From positions 1 to 6,182 of the forward strand of contig JAITON010000108.1 in the NCBI GenBank assembly GCA_031289935.1: a stretch of DNA of 6,182 nucleotides, in the 5' to 3' direction. This DNA is from Treponema sp. (GTDB lineage Bacteria; Spirochaetota; Spirochaetia; Treponematales; Breznakiellaceae). The notes beneath the pieces were generated by a model. The model had not been told where the DNA came from and ran no database searches. It saw only the letters and a list, made by a program, of their open reading frames with translations. Of this stretch, positions 1 to 4,740 are shown in pieces. The position numbers were made by a program, and so were the translations under genes. Numbering within the stretch: position 1 is the stretch's first letter; each line of letters starts with the position of its first letter.

Positions 1-839
1 GCCGCCGCGAGCCCTGCGGTAAAAGCGTCCCCGGAACCGGTGGTGTTCAGGGGCCTGGGGAGGGCTTCCAGGGGATACTCGGCAAGCTCCCCGGACGCGG
101 CATACCAGACGGGACGGGGGCCCCGGCTCAGAACCACCTGGGTATGGAAACGCTCCCAGAGATCCCGGCAGATTTCCGCCACCCGCTCCCGGACCCGGGG
201 CTCCTCGGGGATAACCTCGTTCCGGCTGACCAGTTCCGGGGCAAAGGTGGCGGCAAACTCGTAGAGGTTTGGTTTGATCAGGTCCGGCCCGGCGGCAAGG
301 CTCGCGAGAAGATCCCGGCCCTGGATATCGAGGATGATTCGGCGGCCCCTTTCCCGGGCCCCATGGACCATTCGGGGGATAAGGTCCCCGGGGAGGCCCG
401 CCGCCTTGGTACCGGAAAAGATGACCGTGCCCGCCGTTTCCAGCAAGGGGAGGTAAGCCTCCATGAGCCGCTCCCCGGTCCCCTCCCCCACGGGCTCGGA
501 CTCCTCCACCAGTTCGGTAACGGCCCCGGTTTCCTCATCAATCAGGGTATGGCAGAAGCGGATAGGGCTATGGCTTTCGACCCAGACCAGGTCCAGGCCG
601 TCCCGGGCGCAGAGCTCCAGAAAGACGGGTCTGAGGGAAGCGCCAAGCTGGGTCAGGTGCCGGCACGTTTCGCCAAGCTGGCCCAGGACCCGGGAAACGT
701 TGACCCCCTTACCCGAAGCGTCCAGCCGGTACTGCCGGGTCCGGTTTACCCGGTCGGGGATAAGGGCGGGGAATACATAGGTCTTTTGCAGGGCCGGGTT
801 GAGGCAGACGGCAAGGAAGGCGCCGGGCAGCTTGTCCAT
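1..839 (-). CDS. PfkB-family sugar (phosphate) kinase, partial, 3' end outside window
   Basis: An open minus-strand frame runs 279 codons from ATG at 839-837 through the left edge without a stop. It has the PfkB-fold order of the 1-phosphofructokinase/tagatose-6-phosphate kinase branch: an N-terminal LNPALQKTY substrate-side motif (residues 13-21), a glycine-rich DASGKGVNVSRVL (40-52), SGTKAAGLPGDLIP (142-155), DLIKPNLYEF (186-195), and the C-terminal signature NTTGSGDAFTAG (265-276), whose Asp271 is the expected catalytic base. It should transfer phosphate from ATP to a sugar phosphate in the cytoplasm; the substrate cannot be read from sequence. Only the last ~30 residues should be missing. 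Oddities are Ser42 where the family usually has Gly (GGKG) and TKAAGLP where LPPGLP is usual. No good Shine-Dalgarno precedes ATG 839. An in-frame ATG at 878 would add 13 residues but has no ribosome site either, and the first motif is already at the expected distance from 839. Confidence 0.9.
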   Translation of the reverse strand, partial: MDKLPGAFLAVCLNPALQKTYVFPALIPDRVNRTRQYRLDASGKGVNVSRVLGQLGETCRHLTQLGASLRPVFLELCARDGLDLVWVESHSPIRFCHTLIDEETGAVTELVEESEPVGEGTGERLMEAYLPLLETAGTVIFSGTKAAGLPGDLIPRMVHGARERGRRIILDIQGRDLLASLAAGPDLIKPNLYEFAATFAPELVSRNEVIPEEPRVRERVAEICRDLWERFHTQVVLSRGPRPVWYAASGELAEYPLEALPRPLNTTGSGDAFTAGLAA

Positions 840-846
840 GGGGTAT

Positions 847-875
847 TTTACAACAAAGCCCCCCGGTGATACAAT
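847..875 (+). promoter_or_regulatory. sigma70-type promoter of the dCMP deaminase gene
   Basis: TTTACA (847-852) and TACAAT (870-875) are separated by exactly 17 bp, a near-consensus pair. The predicted transcription start, 6-8 nt past the -10, falls at about 881-883, on or just before the ATG at 883, so the transcript would have no room for a ribosome site. The promoter lies inside the 43-bp divergent gap with the PfkB kinase gene. Confidence 0.6.
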
Positions 876-882
876 CATCCCT

Positions 883-1374
883 ATGGAAGAAACAGAATAC
901 CGGCGTCCAAGCTGGGACGAATACTTTATGGAGGTCTGCGATGCCATAGCGAAGCGGGCCACCTGCGACCGCGGGCGTTCGGGCTGCGTCATCGCCAAGG
1001 ACCATCAGATTCTTGTAACGGGCTATGTGGGGGCTCCCGCAGGCCTGCCCCATTGCGACGAGGCGGGGCATCAGTTCAAGAAGATGCTCCACGAGGACGG
1101 GAGCGTTACCACCCACTGTGTCAGAACCGTCCACGCCGAACAGAACGCCCTCTGCCAGGCGGCCCGGCGGGGCATTGCCATCGGGGGGGCCACGCTCTAC
1201 TGCCGGATGACCCCCTGCCGGACCTGTTCCATGCTGATCATCAACTGCGGGATTGTCCGGGTGGTCTGCCAGCGGCGCTACCACGATGCTGCCGATTCGG
1301 AGGCCCTGTTCGAGCAGGCGGGCATCAAGCTTGAGTACCTGTACGACGAGCTGCAAACCTACGCCCGGCAATAG
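883..1374 (+). CDS. deoxycytidylate (dCMP) deaminase, zinc-dependent
   Basis: A 163-residue cytidine/deoxycytidylate deaminase-fold protein. It should convert dCMP to dUMP in the cytoplasm, feeding thymidylate synthesis. The zinc site is visible: His84 and catalytic Glu86 in HAEQNAL, then Cys112 and Cys115 in PCRTC. The segment RATCDRGRSGCVIAKD (25-40) followed by TGYVGAPAGLPHCDE (46-60) is characteristic of dCMP deaminases of the ComEB/Dcd type rather than of free-cytidine deaminases. Length is normal for the family. ATG 883 is chosen because the conserved RPSWDEYF begins at residue 8, as expected. An earlier in-frame ATG at 838 lies upstream of the promoter, and the next Met (928) would remove conserved sequence. 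No Shine-Dalgarno lies at useful distance; with the promoter ending at 875 the mRNA is predicted to be leaderless. It converges with the 322-residue gene across a hairpin-rich gap. Confidence 0.93.
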   Translation: MEETEYRRPSWDEYFMEVCDAIAKRATCDRGRSGCVIAKDHQILVTGYVGAPAGLPHCDEAGHQFKKMLHEDGSVTTHCVRTVHAEQNALCQAARRGIAIGGATLYCRMTPCRTCSMLIINCGIVRVVCQRRYHDAADSEALFEQAGIKLEYLYDELQTYARQ

Positions 1375-1428
1375 AAATACCCTTATAGGCCTCCAAAATG
1401 GTTCATTTTGCGCTAAACCCGCCGGGTT
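1375..1428. other. intergenic spacer with two small palindromes
   Basis: No gene is seen here. Two perfect inverted repeats occur: CAAAATG-GTT-CATTTTG at 1394-1410 and AACCC-GCC-GGGTT at 1416-1428. They lie directly after the deaminase stop codon. Neither is followed by a T-run on either strand, so they are not classical intrinsic terminators, although they could stabilise the 3' end of the deaminase mRNA. Confidence 0.5.
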
Positions 1429-1533
1429 CCGGGCCAAAACGCGCTCGCTCCGGTACGGAGCGAGAGTGTTCCGGGCCGGAGCACGTTTGCTCCGGGGCGG
1501 AGCACGTTTGCTCCGGGCCAGAGTGCGCGCGCT
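1429..1533. repeat. five contiguous 21-nt repeats with internal palindromes
   Basis: Units start at 1429, 1450, 1471, 1492 and 1513 with no spacers, and a sixth begins at 1534 but decays into a C-run. Each unit starts CCGG and most have the layout CCGGGCCGGAGCA / CGTTTGCT. Units 3 and 4 differ at one base; units 1, 2 and 5 are more divergent but keep the palindromic core. Units 3 and 4 each form GGAGCA-CGTT-TGCTCC hairpins (1478-1493 and 1499-1514, slightly extendable). The period is seven codons, so heptad-repeat frames stay open on both strands, but none has a ribosome site or a recognisable protein. The block lies between the convergent deaminase and 322-residue genes. Confidence 0.8.
1438..1470. 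other. long hairpin across repeat units 1 and 2
   Basis: The arms 1438-1452 and 1456-1470 pair around the loop GTA. The inner nine pairs (CTCGCTCCG with CGGAGCGAG) are perfect. The outer six pairs contain one G-T wobble and one mismatch. This is the strongest simple hairpin in the gap and would form in RNA from either strand. With no adjacent T-run it is not a canonical intrinsic terminator, but it is well placed to stop or stabilise converging transcripts. Confidence 0.65.
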
Positions 1534-1542
1534 CCGCCCCCC

Positions 1543-2511
1543 CTAGGCCTGGGCAAGCTGAAACTTGAGGTACATCTGTTCCAGGGTCTCCCGGGGGCCC
1601 GGATCGTTGCGGCTCCGGCGCAGGGCCGCGGCGTCCCGGCGGTCAATATAGAAGTCGTAAATGGCCCGGGGGTCCGAGTCCTTGACGGAGGCATAGACGG
1701 GGGCTTCCCCCAGCAGGGAACGGATATCTTCATCCTTTACACTGAGGCCGCCCCGGCGCCTAAAGCCCTTCCTGACCTTCTGTATCTCCTCATAGGAGAG
1801 ACCGAAGAGAAACTCCTCCAGGCTCTCCCTGATTGCCTGGTTATCGCCCCATCTCATGATAAATTCGTCCCAACTGGGGCCCAGGTCTATGGATATACGG
1901 AAGAATTCGCTGGACCCGTCCATGGTGCCGTATACCGGGGGCGTGGATTCCCGGGTGGCCCAGAGCGCTTCCAGGGCGGGGAGGTAGCGGACTTCCAGGG
2001 GATCGATGCCGCTTTCCCAAAGGGATATCAGGTCATCGGCCAGGCGCCGTCTGACCTTTTCGGGAAAGGCCGGATCTTCCAGGCAGGAGGAGTAAACTTC
2101 CTCGGCCATAAGGGCGGCAATGATGGAAAAGAGGACCTTCCGCACGGCAAGGCTATAGGCCTCGTTATCTTCTACCAGCCGGGCCAGGAGGGCAAAGCTG
2201 TGGCTCTTGGCCACCAGGAAGCTCCGGACCGCAGTGATACGGGAGGGCACGTGGAGGAAGCGGGAGCCCGGGGAAAAGCGCCGGAAGGTCCCGATCAGGC
2301 TTTCCCCGTCCAGGAAATCATTGCGGATACTGCGGACTTCCCGTATGGAGGGAAACCGGGCGATAACCCGGCCGTATTCCCGCAGAGTCTCAAAGCGCTG
2401 TCTAACCAGGGAACTGAGCTCGGGCTTTCCGGCATCCAGGCTGGAGAGTATCTCCTCGACCAGGCGTTCCTCAGCTTCCTTGAGCCCCGGCGCCGGTGAT
2501 GAATCAAACAT
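1543..2511 (-). CDS. uncharacterised 322-residue protein
   Basis: I do not recognise a family. The protein is predicted to be soluble, largely helical and rich in charged residues, with no signal peptide, no convincing membrane segment and no catalytic motif I can name. Aromatic and acidic runs such as SEFFRISIDLGPSWDEFI (201-218) and YDFYIDRRDAAALRR (285-299) look like conserved cores. The middle stretch 98-140 is the most hydrophobic. Codon use resembles the neighbouring genes and the frame is uninterrupted, so it is very probably real. ATG 2511 is the only sensible start: no ATG, GTG or TTG follows within the N-terminal region, and upstream lies the tmRNA. It has no Shine-Dalgarno; the three bases ATT separate it from the tmRNA 3' end, so translation is expected on a tmRNA-processed, nearly leaderless message or from a promoter inside ssrA. 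The stop TAG abuts the 21-nt repeat block. Confidence 0.8.
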   Translation of the reverse strand: MFDSSPAPGLKEAEERLVEEILSSLDAGKPELSSLVRQRFETLREYGRVIARFPSIREVRSIRNDFLDGESLIGTFRRFSPGSRFLHVPSRITAVRSFLVAKSHSFALLARLVEDNEAYSLAVRKVLFSIIAALMAEEVYSSCLEDPAFPEKVRRRLADDLISLWESGIDPLEVRYLPALEALWATRESTPPVYGTMDGSSEFFRISIDLGPSWDEFIMRWGDNQAIRESLEEFLFGLSYEEIQKVRKGFRRRGGLSVKDEDIRSLLGEAPVYASVKDSDPRAIYDFYIDRRDAAALRRSRNDPGPRETLEQMYLKFQLAQA

Positions 2512-2514
2512 AAT

Positions 2515-2857
2515 TGGAGGTGGCGGGAGTCGAACCCGCGTCCTAATACGCGAAATACAAACGTCTACAGGTTTAGCCGTGCATTATATTGTCGGGAAGG
2601 GCTGGGCGGCCCGGCAAGCGGCCCCTCCGTATTCCGGAATATCTCACTGCCCGCCCGCCGGAAGCGGGTGAACAGCCAGCCCTGATTGCAACGCGGCAAC
2701 CGCCCCTCAGAGCGGCGGAACGGCGCCACGCGATTACGCAGCTAAGGCGTATTCGTAACTGTCGTTGTCGGCAGTTAAATGTTTGCCGAATCAGGAGATC
2801 GACACTCCACCTGCAGCCTGTACCCCGAACCGTACCAGTCGAAACCGGAACACCCCC
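2515..2857 (-). ncRNA. ssrA: transfer-messenger RNA (tmRNA), one-piece
   Basis: The tmRNA rescues stalled ribosomes by trans-translation with SmpB. The 5' end GGGGGTG (2857-2851) pairs with CACCTCC (2522-2516) to form a seven-pair acceptor stem with one G-U, and the discriminator A is at 2515. Other hallmarks are the D-loop-like GGTTTCGACTGG just after the 5' end, the T-arm GCGGG-TTCGACT-CCCGC before the 3' end, and an internal tag frame ending in ALAA-stop. The GC-rich middle (about 2590-2730) has the complementary runs expected of the pseudoknots. At 343 nt it is of normal length, and no permuted (two-piece) arrangement is seen. CCA is not encoded: the bases after the discriminator are ATT, so a CCA-adding enzyme is needed. 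It is transcribed in the same direction as ruvB but has its own promoter. Confidence 0.96.
2734..2772 (-). other. tmRNA tag-peptide reading frame
   Basis: Within the tmRNA, 12 codons plus TAA read ADNDSYEYALAA. The hydrophobic C-terminal ALAA is the degron recognised by ClpXP and related proteases. The resume codon is taken as GCC (2772-2770), preceded by TTTAACT, because the tag begins with Ala in most bacteria; the exact resume codon is inferred. The asparagine/aspartate start and the aromatic pair around Glu resemble treponemal tags as I remember them. Confidence 0.88.
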
Positions 2858-2871
2858 GAATACTCAAGAAC

Positions 2872-2900
2872 ACGATACCATAGGCCTGCGGAAAAAGCAA
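2872..2900 (-). promoter_or_regulatory. ssrA promoter with extended -10
   Basis: On the minus strand, TTGCTT (2900-2895), a 17-bp spacer and TATCGT (2877-2872) preceded by TGG make an extended -10. Transcription should start near 2865, leaving a leader of about 8 nt that RNase P would remove to give the mature 5' G at 2857. The -10 hexamer and TGN extension match those of the tRNA promoter at 4826-4854. Confidence 0.65.
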
Positions 2901-2911
2901 GGGGGCTGGCT

Positions 2912-2928
2912 AGGCTTAGCCTAAGCCT
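2912..2928. repeat. palindrome between ruvB and ssrA promoter
   Basis: AGGCTTA-GCC-TAAGCCT is a perfect seven-pair inverted repeat with a three-base loop, 12 bp past the ruvB stop. On the minus strand it is followed by AGCCAGCCCCC rather than a T-run, so it could be a weak terminator, an mRNA 3' end structure or a protein site just upstream of the ssrA -35. Its role is not determined. Confidence 0.5.
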
Positions 2929-2939
2929 GGACGGCCGCC

Positions 2940-3968
2940 CTAGAAGAGCGTGACCCCGTCCCGGGGCTTCATGTTCAGGTGCTGATAGGCCAGAGGCGTT
3001 ACCATGCGGCCCCGGGGAGTGCGCTGCAACAGACCGGCCTGGATGAGGAAGGGCTCGTAATAGTCCTCCAGGGTATCCACGGCCTCTCCCACGGAGATAG
3101 CCAGGGTTTCGGCCCCCACGGGCCCGCCGCTGTAGCGTTCGATGATCACCTTGAGGATTTCCCGGTCGTAGCGTTCCAGGCCCAGGGCGTCGATCTCCAG
3201 CCGGGAAAGCCCCTCGGCCACTACCTCCCGGCTGATGGTCTCCTGTTTCCGCACCTGGGCAAAGTCCCGCATCCTGCGGAGCAGCCGGTTCACGACCCTT
3301 GGCGTGCCCCGTGAGGAGGCGGCCAGCAGGGCGGCGGCATCATCATCAATAGCATAATGCAGGATCCCTGCGGAACGCCGGACAATGGCCTCCATGTCGG
3401 CCTGGTCGTAGAAGTTAAAGCGGCAGGTGATGCCGAAGCGGCTGACCATGGGGCTTGATACGTTGCCGGCCCTGGTGGTAGCCCCCACCAGGGTAAAGGG
3501 CGGGACAGGTATGCGGATGGTCCGGGCCGCCGGTCCTTGGCCAATGATCCAGTCCAGTTCGTAGTCTTCCATAGCGATGTAGAGCATCTCCTCGATGGCG
3601 GGCTTGAGGCGGTGGATTTCGTCGATAAAGAACACCGTCTTTTCGGTGATCGTGGTGAGGATCCCTGCCAGGTCTTTCGGCTTGTCCAGGGCCGGGGCAA
3701 TGGTCTGCTTGAAGTCGGCCCCCAGCTCGTTGGCCACCACCTGGGCCAGGGTGGTCTTGCCCAACCCCGGCGGCCCGATGAGGAAGAGGTGATCCAGGCT
3801 TTCCCTGCGTTCCCGGGCTGCGGCAATAAACACCTCCAGGTTCCGCTTCATCACCGCCTGGCCGAGGAACTCTCCCAGCCGTTGGGGCCGGAGGCTCGCT
3901 TCCCGCTCGTCCTCCTCCCGGGCCTCCGGGTGGACGATGCCGGGGGTCTTATCCCGATCGTCAATCAC
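2940..3968 (-). CDS. ruvB: RuvB, Holliday-junction branch-migration helicase motor
   Basis: A full-length 342-residue AAA+ ATPase that, with RuvA, drives branch migration of Holliday junctions in recombinational repair. Walker A is GPPGLGKTT (65-73, Lys71, Thr72), Walker B is DEIH (116-119), sensor 1 is GATTRAG (162-168), and the arginine finger lies in RFG (177-179). The C-terminal winged helix, which contacts DNA, starts around YDREILKVI. Residues 168-176 read GNVSSPMVS, more divergent than the usual GLLTSPLRD-like loop before the arginine finger. The start is GTG at 3968-3966, one base after the ruvA TAG, with GGAG (3978-3975) six bases upstream inside the end of ruvA, so the two are translationally coupled. 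No ruvC is present next to the pair. The stop TAG is at 2942-2940. Confidence 0.97.
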   Translation of the reverse strand: MIDDRDKTPGIVHPEAREEDEREASLRPQRLGEFLGQAVMKRNLEVFIAAARERRESLDHLFLIGPPGLGKTTLAQVVANELGADFKQTIAPALDKPKDLAGILTTITEKTVFFIDEIHRLKPAIEEMLYIAMEDYELDWIIGQGPAARTIRIPVPPFTLVGATTRAGNVSSPMVSRFGITCRFNFYDQADMEAIVRRSAGILHYAIDDDAAALLAASSRGTPRVVNRLLRRMRDFAQVRKQETISREVVAEGLSRLEIDALGLERYDREILKVIIERYSGGPVGAETLAISVGEAVDTLEDYYEPFLIQAGLLQRTPRGRMVTPLAYQHLNMKPRDGVTLF

Positions 3969-3969
3969 G

Positions 3970-4563
3970 CTACACTCCGCTTAAATACATAATGGCCCGC
4001 TTGAAAAGTTGTTTCTCCCGGTCCGGGCCCTTGACCGCCGGGGCGATGGCGGCATCGGCCTTGGACAGGGCCTCGGCGGCGGCCCGCTTGTCGTAGCCCA
4101 TAGCGGCCAGGGCCTCGGCCAGTTCCGCGTAGGGACCTGCCGCCGGGAGAGTCTGGGATACCCGGGCGAGCCTCCCCTTGAGGGCCAGGATCATCTTTTG
4201 CGCGGTCTTTTTGCCCAGGCCCGGAACTACTTCCAGCCGTCCCAGGTCCTCGGTTTCCAAGGCCCGCTCAAGCTCCTCCTGGCCAATACCCCCCATGATT
4301 TTGAGAGCTCCCCGGGGGCCGATACCCTCCACCTTGAGAAGTTCCATGAAGGTGGCCCGCCGCTGGGGGGAGGCAAAGCCGTAGAGCTTCATCTGATCTT
4401 CCTTATGGTAGAGCCAGGTAAAGACCCTCCCCTCCTCTCCCTGGGGCGGCAGGGCGTCAATGTCCGTAGCGGGCATGGCGAGGTCCCACTCCACCCCGCC
4501 CGAATCGAGAAACAACGAATCAGTCCGTTTTTCGGTGATTATCCCCCGGAGGCTGTTGAACAT
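3970..4563 (-). CDS. ruvA: RuvA, Holliday-junction binding subunit
   Basis: A 197-residue protein that binds four-way junctions and loads RuvB rings. Domain I (about 1-64) is the OB-like fold beginning MFNSLRGII and carries the acidic pin residues Glu55-Asp56 in YHKEDQMKLYGF, at the same positions as in E. coli. Domain II has two helix-hairpin-helix motifs: VEGIGPRGALKIM (78-90) and VPGLGKKTAQKMI (113-125). Domain III (about 148-197, ELAEALAAMGYDKRAAAEAL) is the RuvB-contacting tail after a flexible linker. ATG 4563 is chosen because GGAGG lies five bases upstream and the family starts here; a GTG at 4575 would add four residues but abuts its own AAGGA. No promoter is evident in the 17 bases between the upstream terminator and the start, so expression probably needs terminator read-through or a promoter inside the tRNA genes. 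Confidence 0.97.
   Translation of the reverse strand: MFNSLRGIITEKRTDSLFLDSGGVEWDLAMPATDIDALPPQGEEGRVFTWLYHKEDQMKLYGFASPQRRATFMELLKVEGIGPRGALKIMGGIGQEELERALETEDLGRLEVVPGLGKKTAQKMILALKGRLARVSQTLPAAGPYAELAEALAAMGYDKRAAAEALSKADAAIAPAVKGPDREKQLFKRAIMYLSGV
3975..3978 (-). promoter_or_regulatory. ruvB ribosome binding site (GGAG)
   Basis: GGAG lies six bases before a GTG and inside the last codons of ruvA. It supports GTG 3968 as the ruvB start and coupling of the two genes. Confidence 0.75.
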
Positions 4564-4568
4564 GGAAT

Positions 4569-4573
4569 CCTCC
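4569..4573 (-). promoter_or_regulatory. ruvA Shine-Dalgarno (GGAGG), maskable by tRNA-Tyr 3' end
   Basis: GGAGG lies five bases before ATG 4563 and decides that start over the upstream GTG. It sits within a 14-nt stretch that is perfectly complementary to the 3' part of the tRNA-Tyr gene upstream. Confidence 0.85.
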
Positions 4574-4580
4574 ACTCCTT

Positions 4581-4608
4581 AAAAAAACGGCCTTCCTTGC
4601 GGAAGGCC
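4581..4608 (-). terminator. intrinsic terminator of the tRNA-Thr/tRNA-Tyr transcript
   Basis: On the minus strand GGCCTTCC-GCAA-GGAAGGCC forms a perfect eight-pair stem (4608-4589) with a GNRA-type loop, followed by G and seven Ts (4587-4581). It begins five bases after the tRNA-Tyr discriminator and ends 17 bases before the ruvA start, so it would also act as a barrier to ruvAB transcription. Confidence 0.92.
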
Positions 4609-4613
4609 AAGTT

Positions 4614-4695
4614 TGGGGAGTGGAGGATTCGAACCTTCGAAGGCTGAGCCAACAGATTTACAGTCTGCCCCATTTGACCACTCTGGAAACTCCCC
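4614..4695 (-). tRNA. tRNA-Tyr (anticodon GTA)
   Basis: An 82-nt class II tRNA. Acceptor GGGGAGT (4695-4689) pairs fully with ACTCCCC (4621-4615); the discriminator A is at 4614, and CCA is not encoded. The anticodon loop is CTGTAAA with GTA at 4661-4659 on stem GCAGA/TCTGT. A short variable arm GGC-TCA-GCC is present, as in bacterial tRNA-Tyr, followed by T-loop TTCGAAT. The T-stem GAAGG/CCTCC has one A-C mismatch (4637 against 4623) where E. coli tRNA-Tyr, from memory, has a proper pair. It is co-transcribed after tRNA-Thr with a 45-nt spacer. Confidence 0.96.
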
Positions 4696-4740
4696 GGAAA
4701 CAACATCCTGACCCGCTGCATCGCCCAACCAAGTAAAAGA

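Larger units (their letters stand above)
4565..4630. repeat. 14-bp inverted repeat: ruvA leader versus tRNA-Tyr 3' end
   Basis: Plus-strand GAATCCTCCACTCC (4565-4578) is the exact reverse complement of GGAGTGGAGGATTC (4617-4630). The right arm covers the tRNA-Tyr T-loop end, the T-stem 3' strand and most of the acceptor 3' strand. The left arm covers the ruvA ribosome site. The terminator hairpin lies inside the loop. Confidence 0.9.

Noticed and set aside
144..869. A 241-codon plus-strand open frame
   Set aside because: It is the antisense shadow of the PfkB kinase gene, whose minus-strand translation has clear family motifs over the whole length.
709..1437. A 242-codon minus-strand open frame
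   Set aside because: It is antisense to the dCMP deaminase and overlaps the PfkB gene start; the plus-strand frame has the zinc motifs.
1429..1533. CRISPR array
   Set aside because: The 21-nt repeats are contiguous with no unique spacers and there are no cas genes.
1413..1546. Heptad-repeat peptides encoded by the 21-nt repeats (LRPGAN-like on minus, FRAGAR-like on plus)
   Set aside because: These follow from a 21-nt period in GC-rich DNA; the frames lie inside longer shadow frames and lack start signals. The hairpin-preserving variation suggests a nucleic-acid level role.
2912..2928. Intrinsic terminator after ruvB
   Set aside because: The stem is perfect but no T-run follows on either strand, so it is listed only as a palindrome.
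2207..2953. Plus-strand open frames across the tmRNA region (2207-2671, 2589-2924, 2765-2953)
   Set aside because: They are antisense to the 322-residue gene and the structured tmRNA, and have no ribosome site or recognisable domain.
4565..4630. Attachment-site duplication from integration at a tRNA gene
   Set aside because: The copies are inverted rather than direct, are only 66 bp apart, and no integrase or mobile DNA is present.
4009..4647. A 212-codon plus-strand open frame
   Set aside because: It runs antisense through ruvA, the terminator and tRNA-Tyr; high GC content keeps such frames open.
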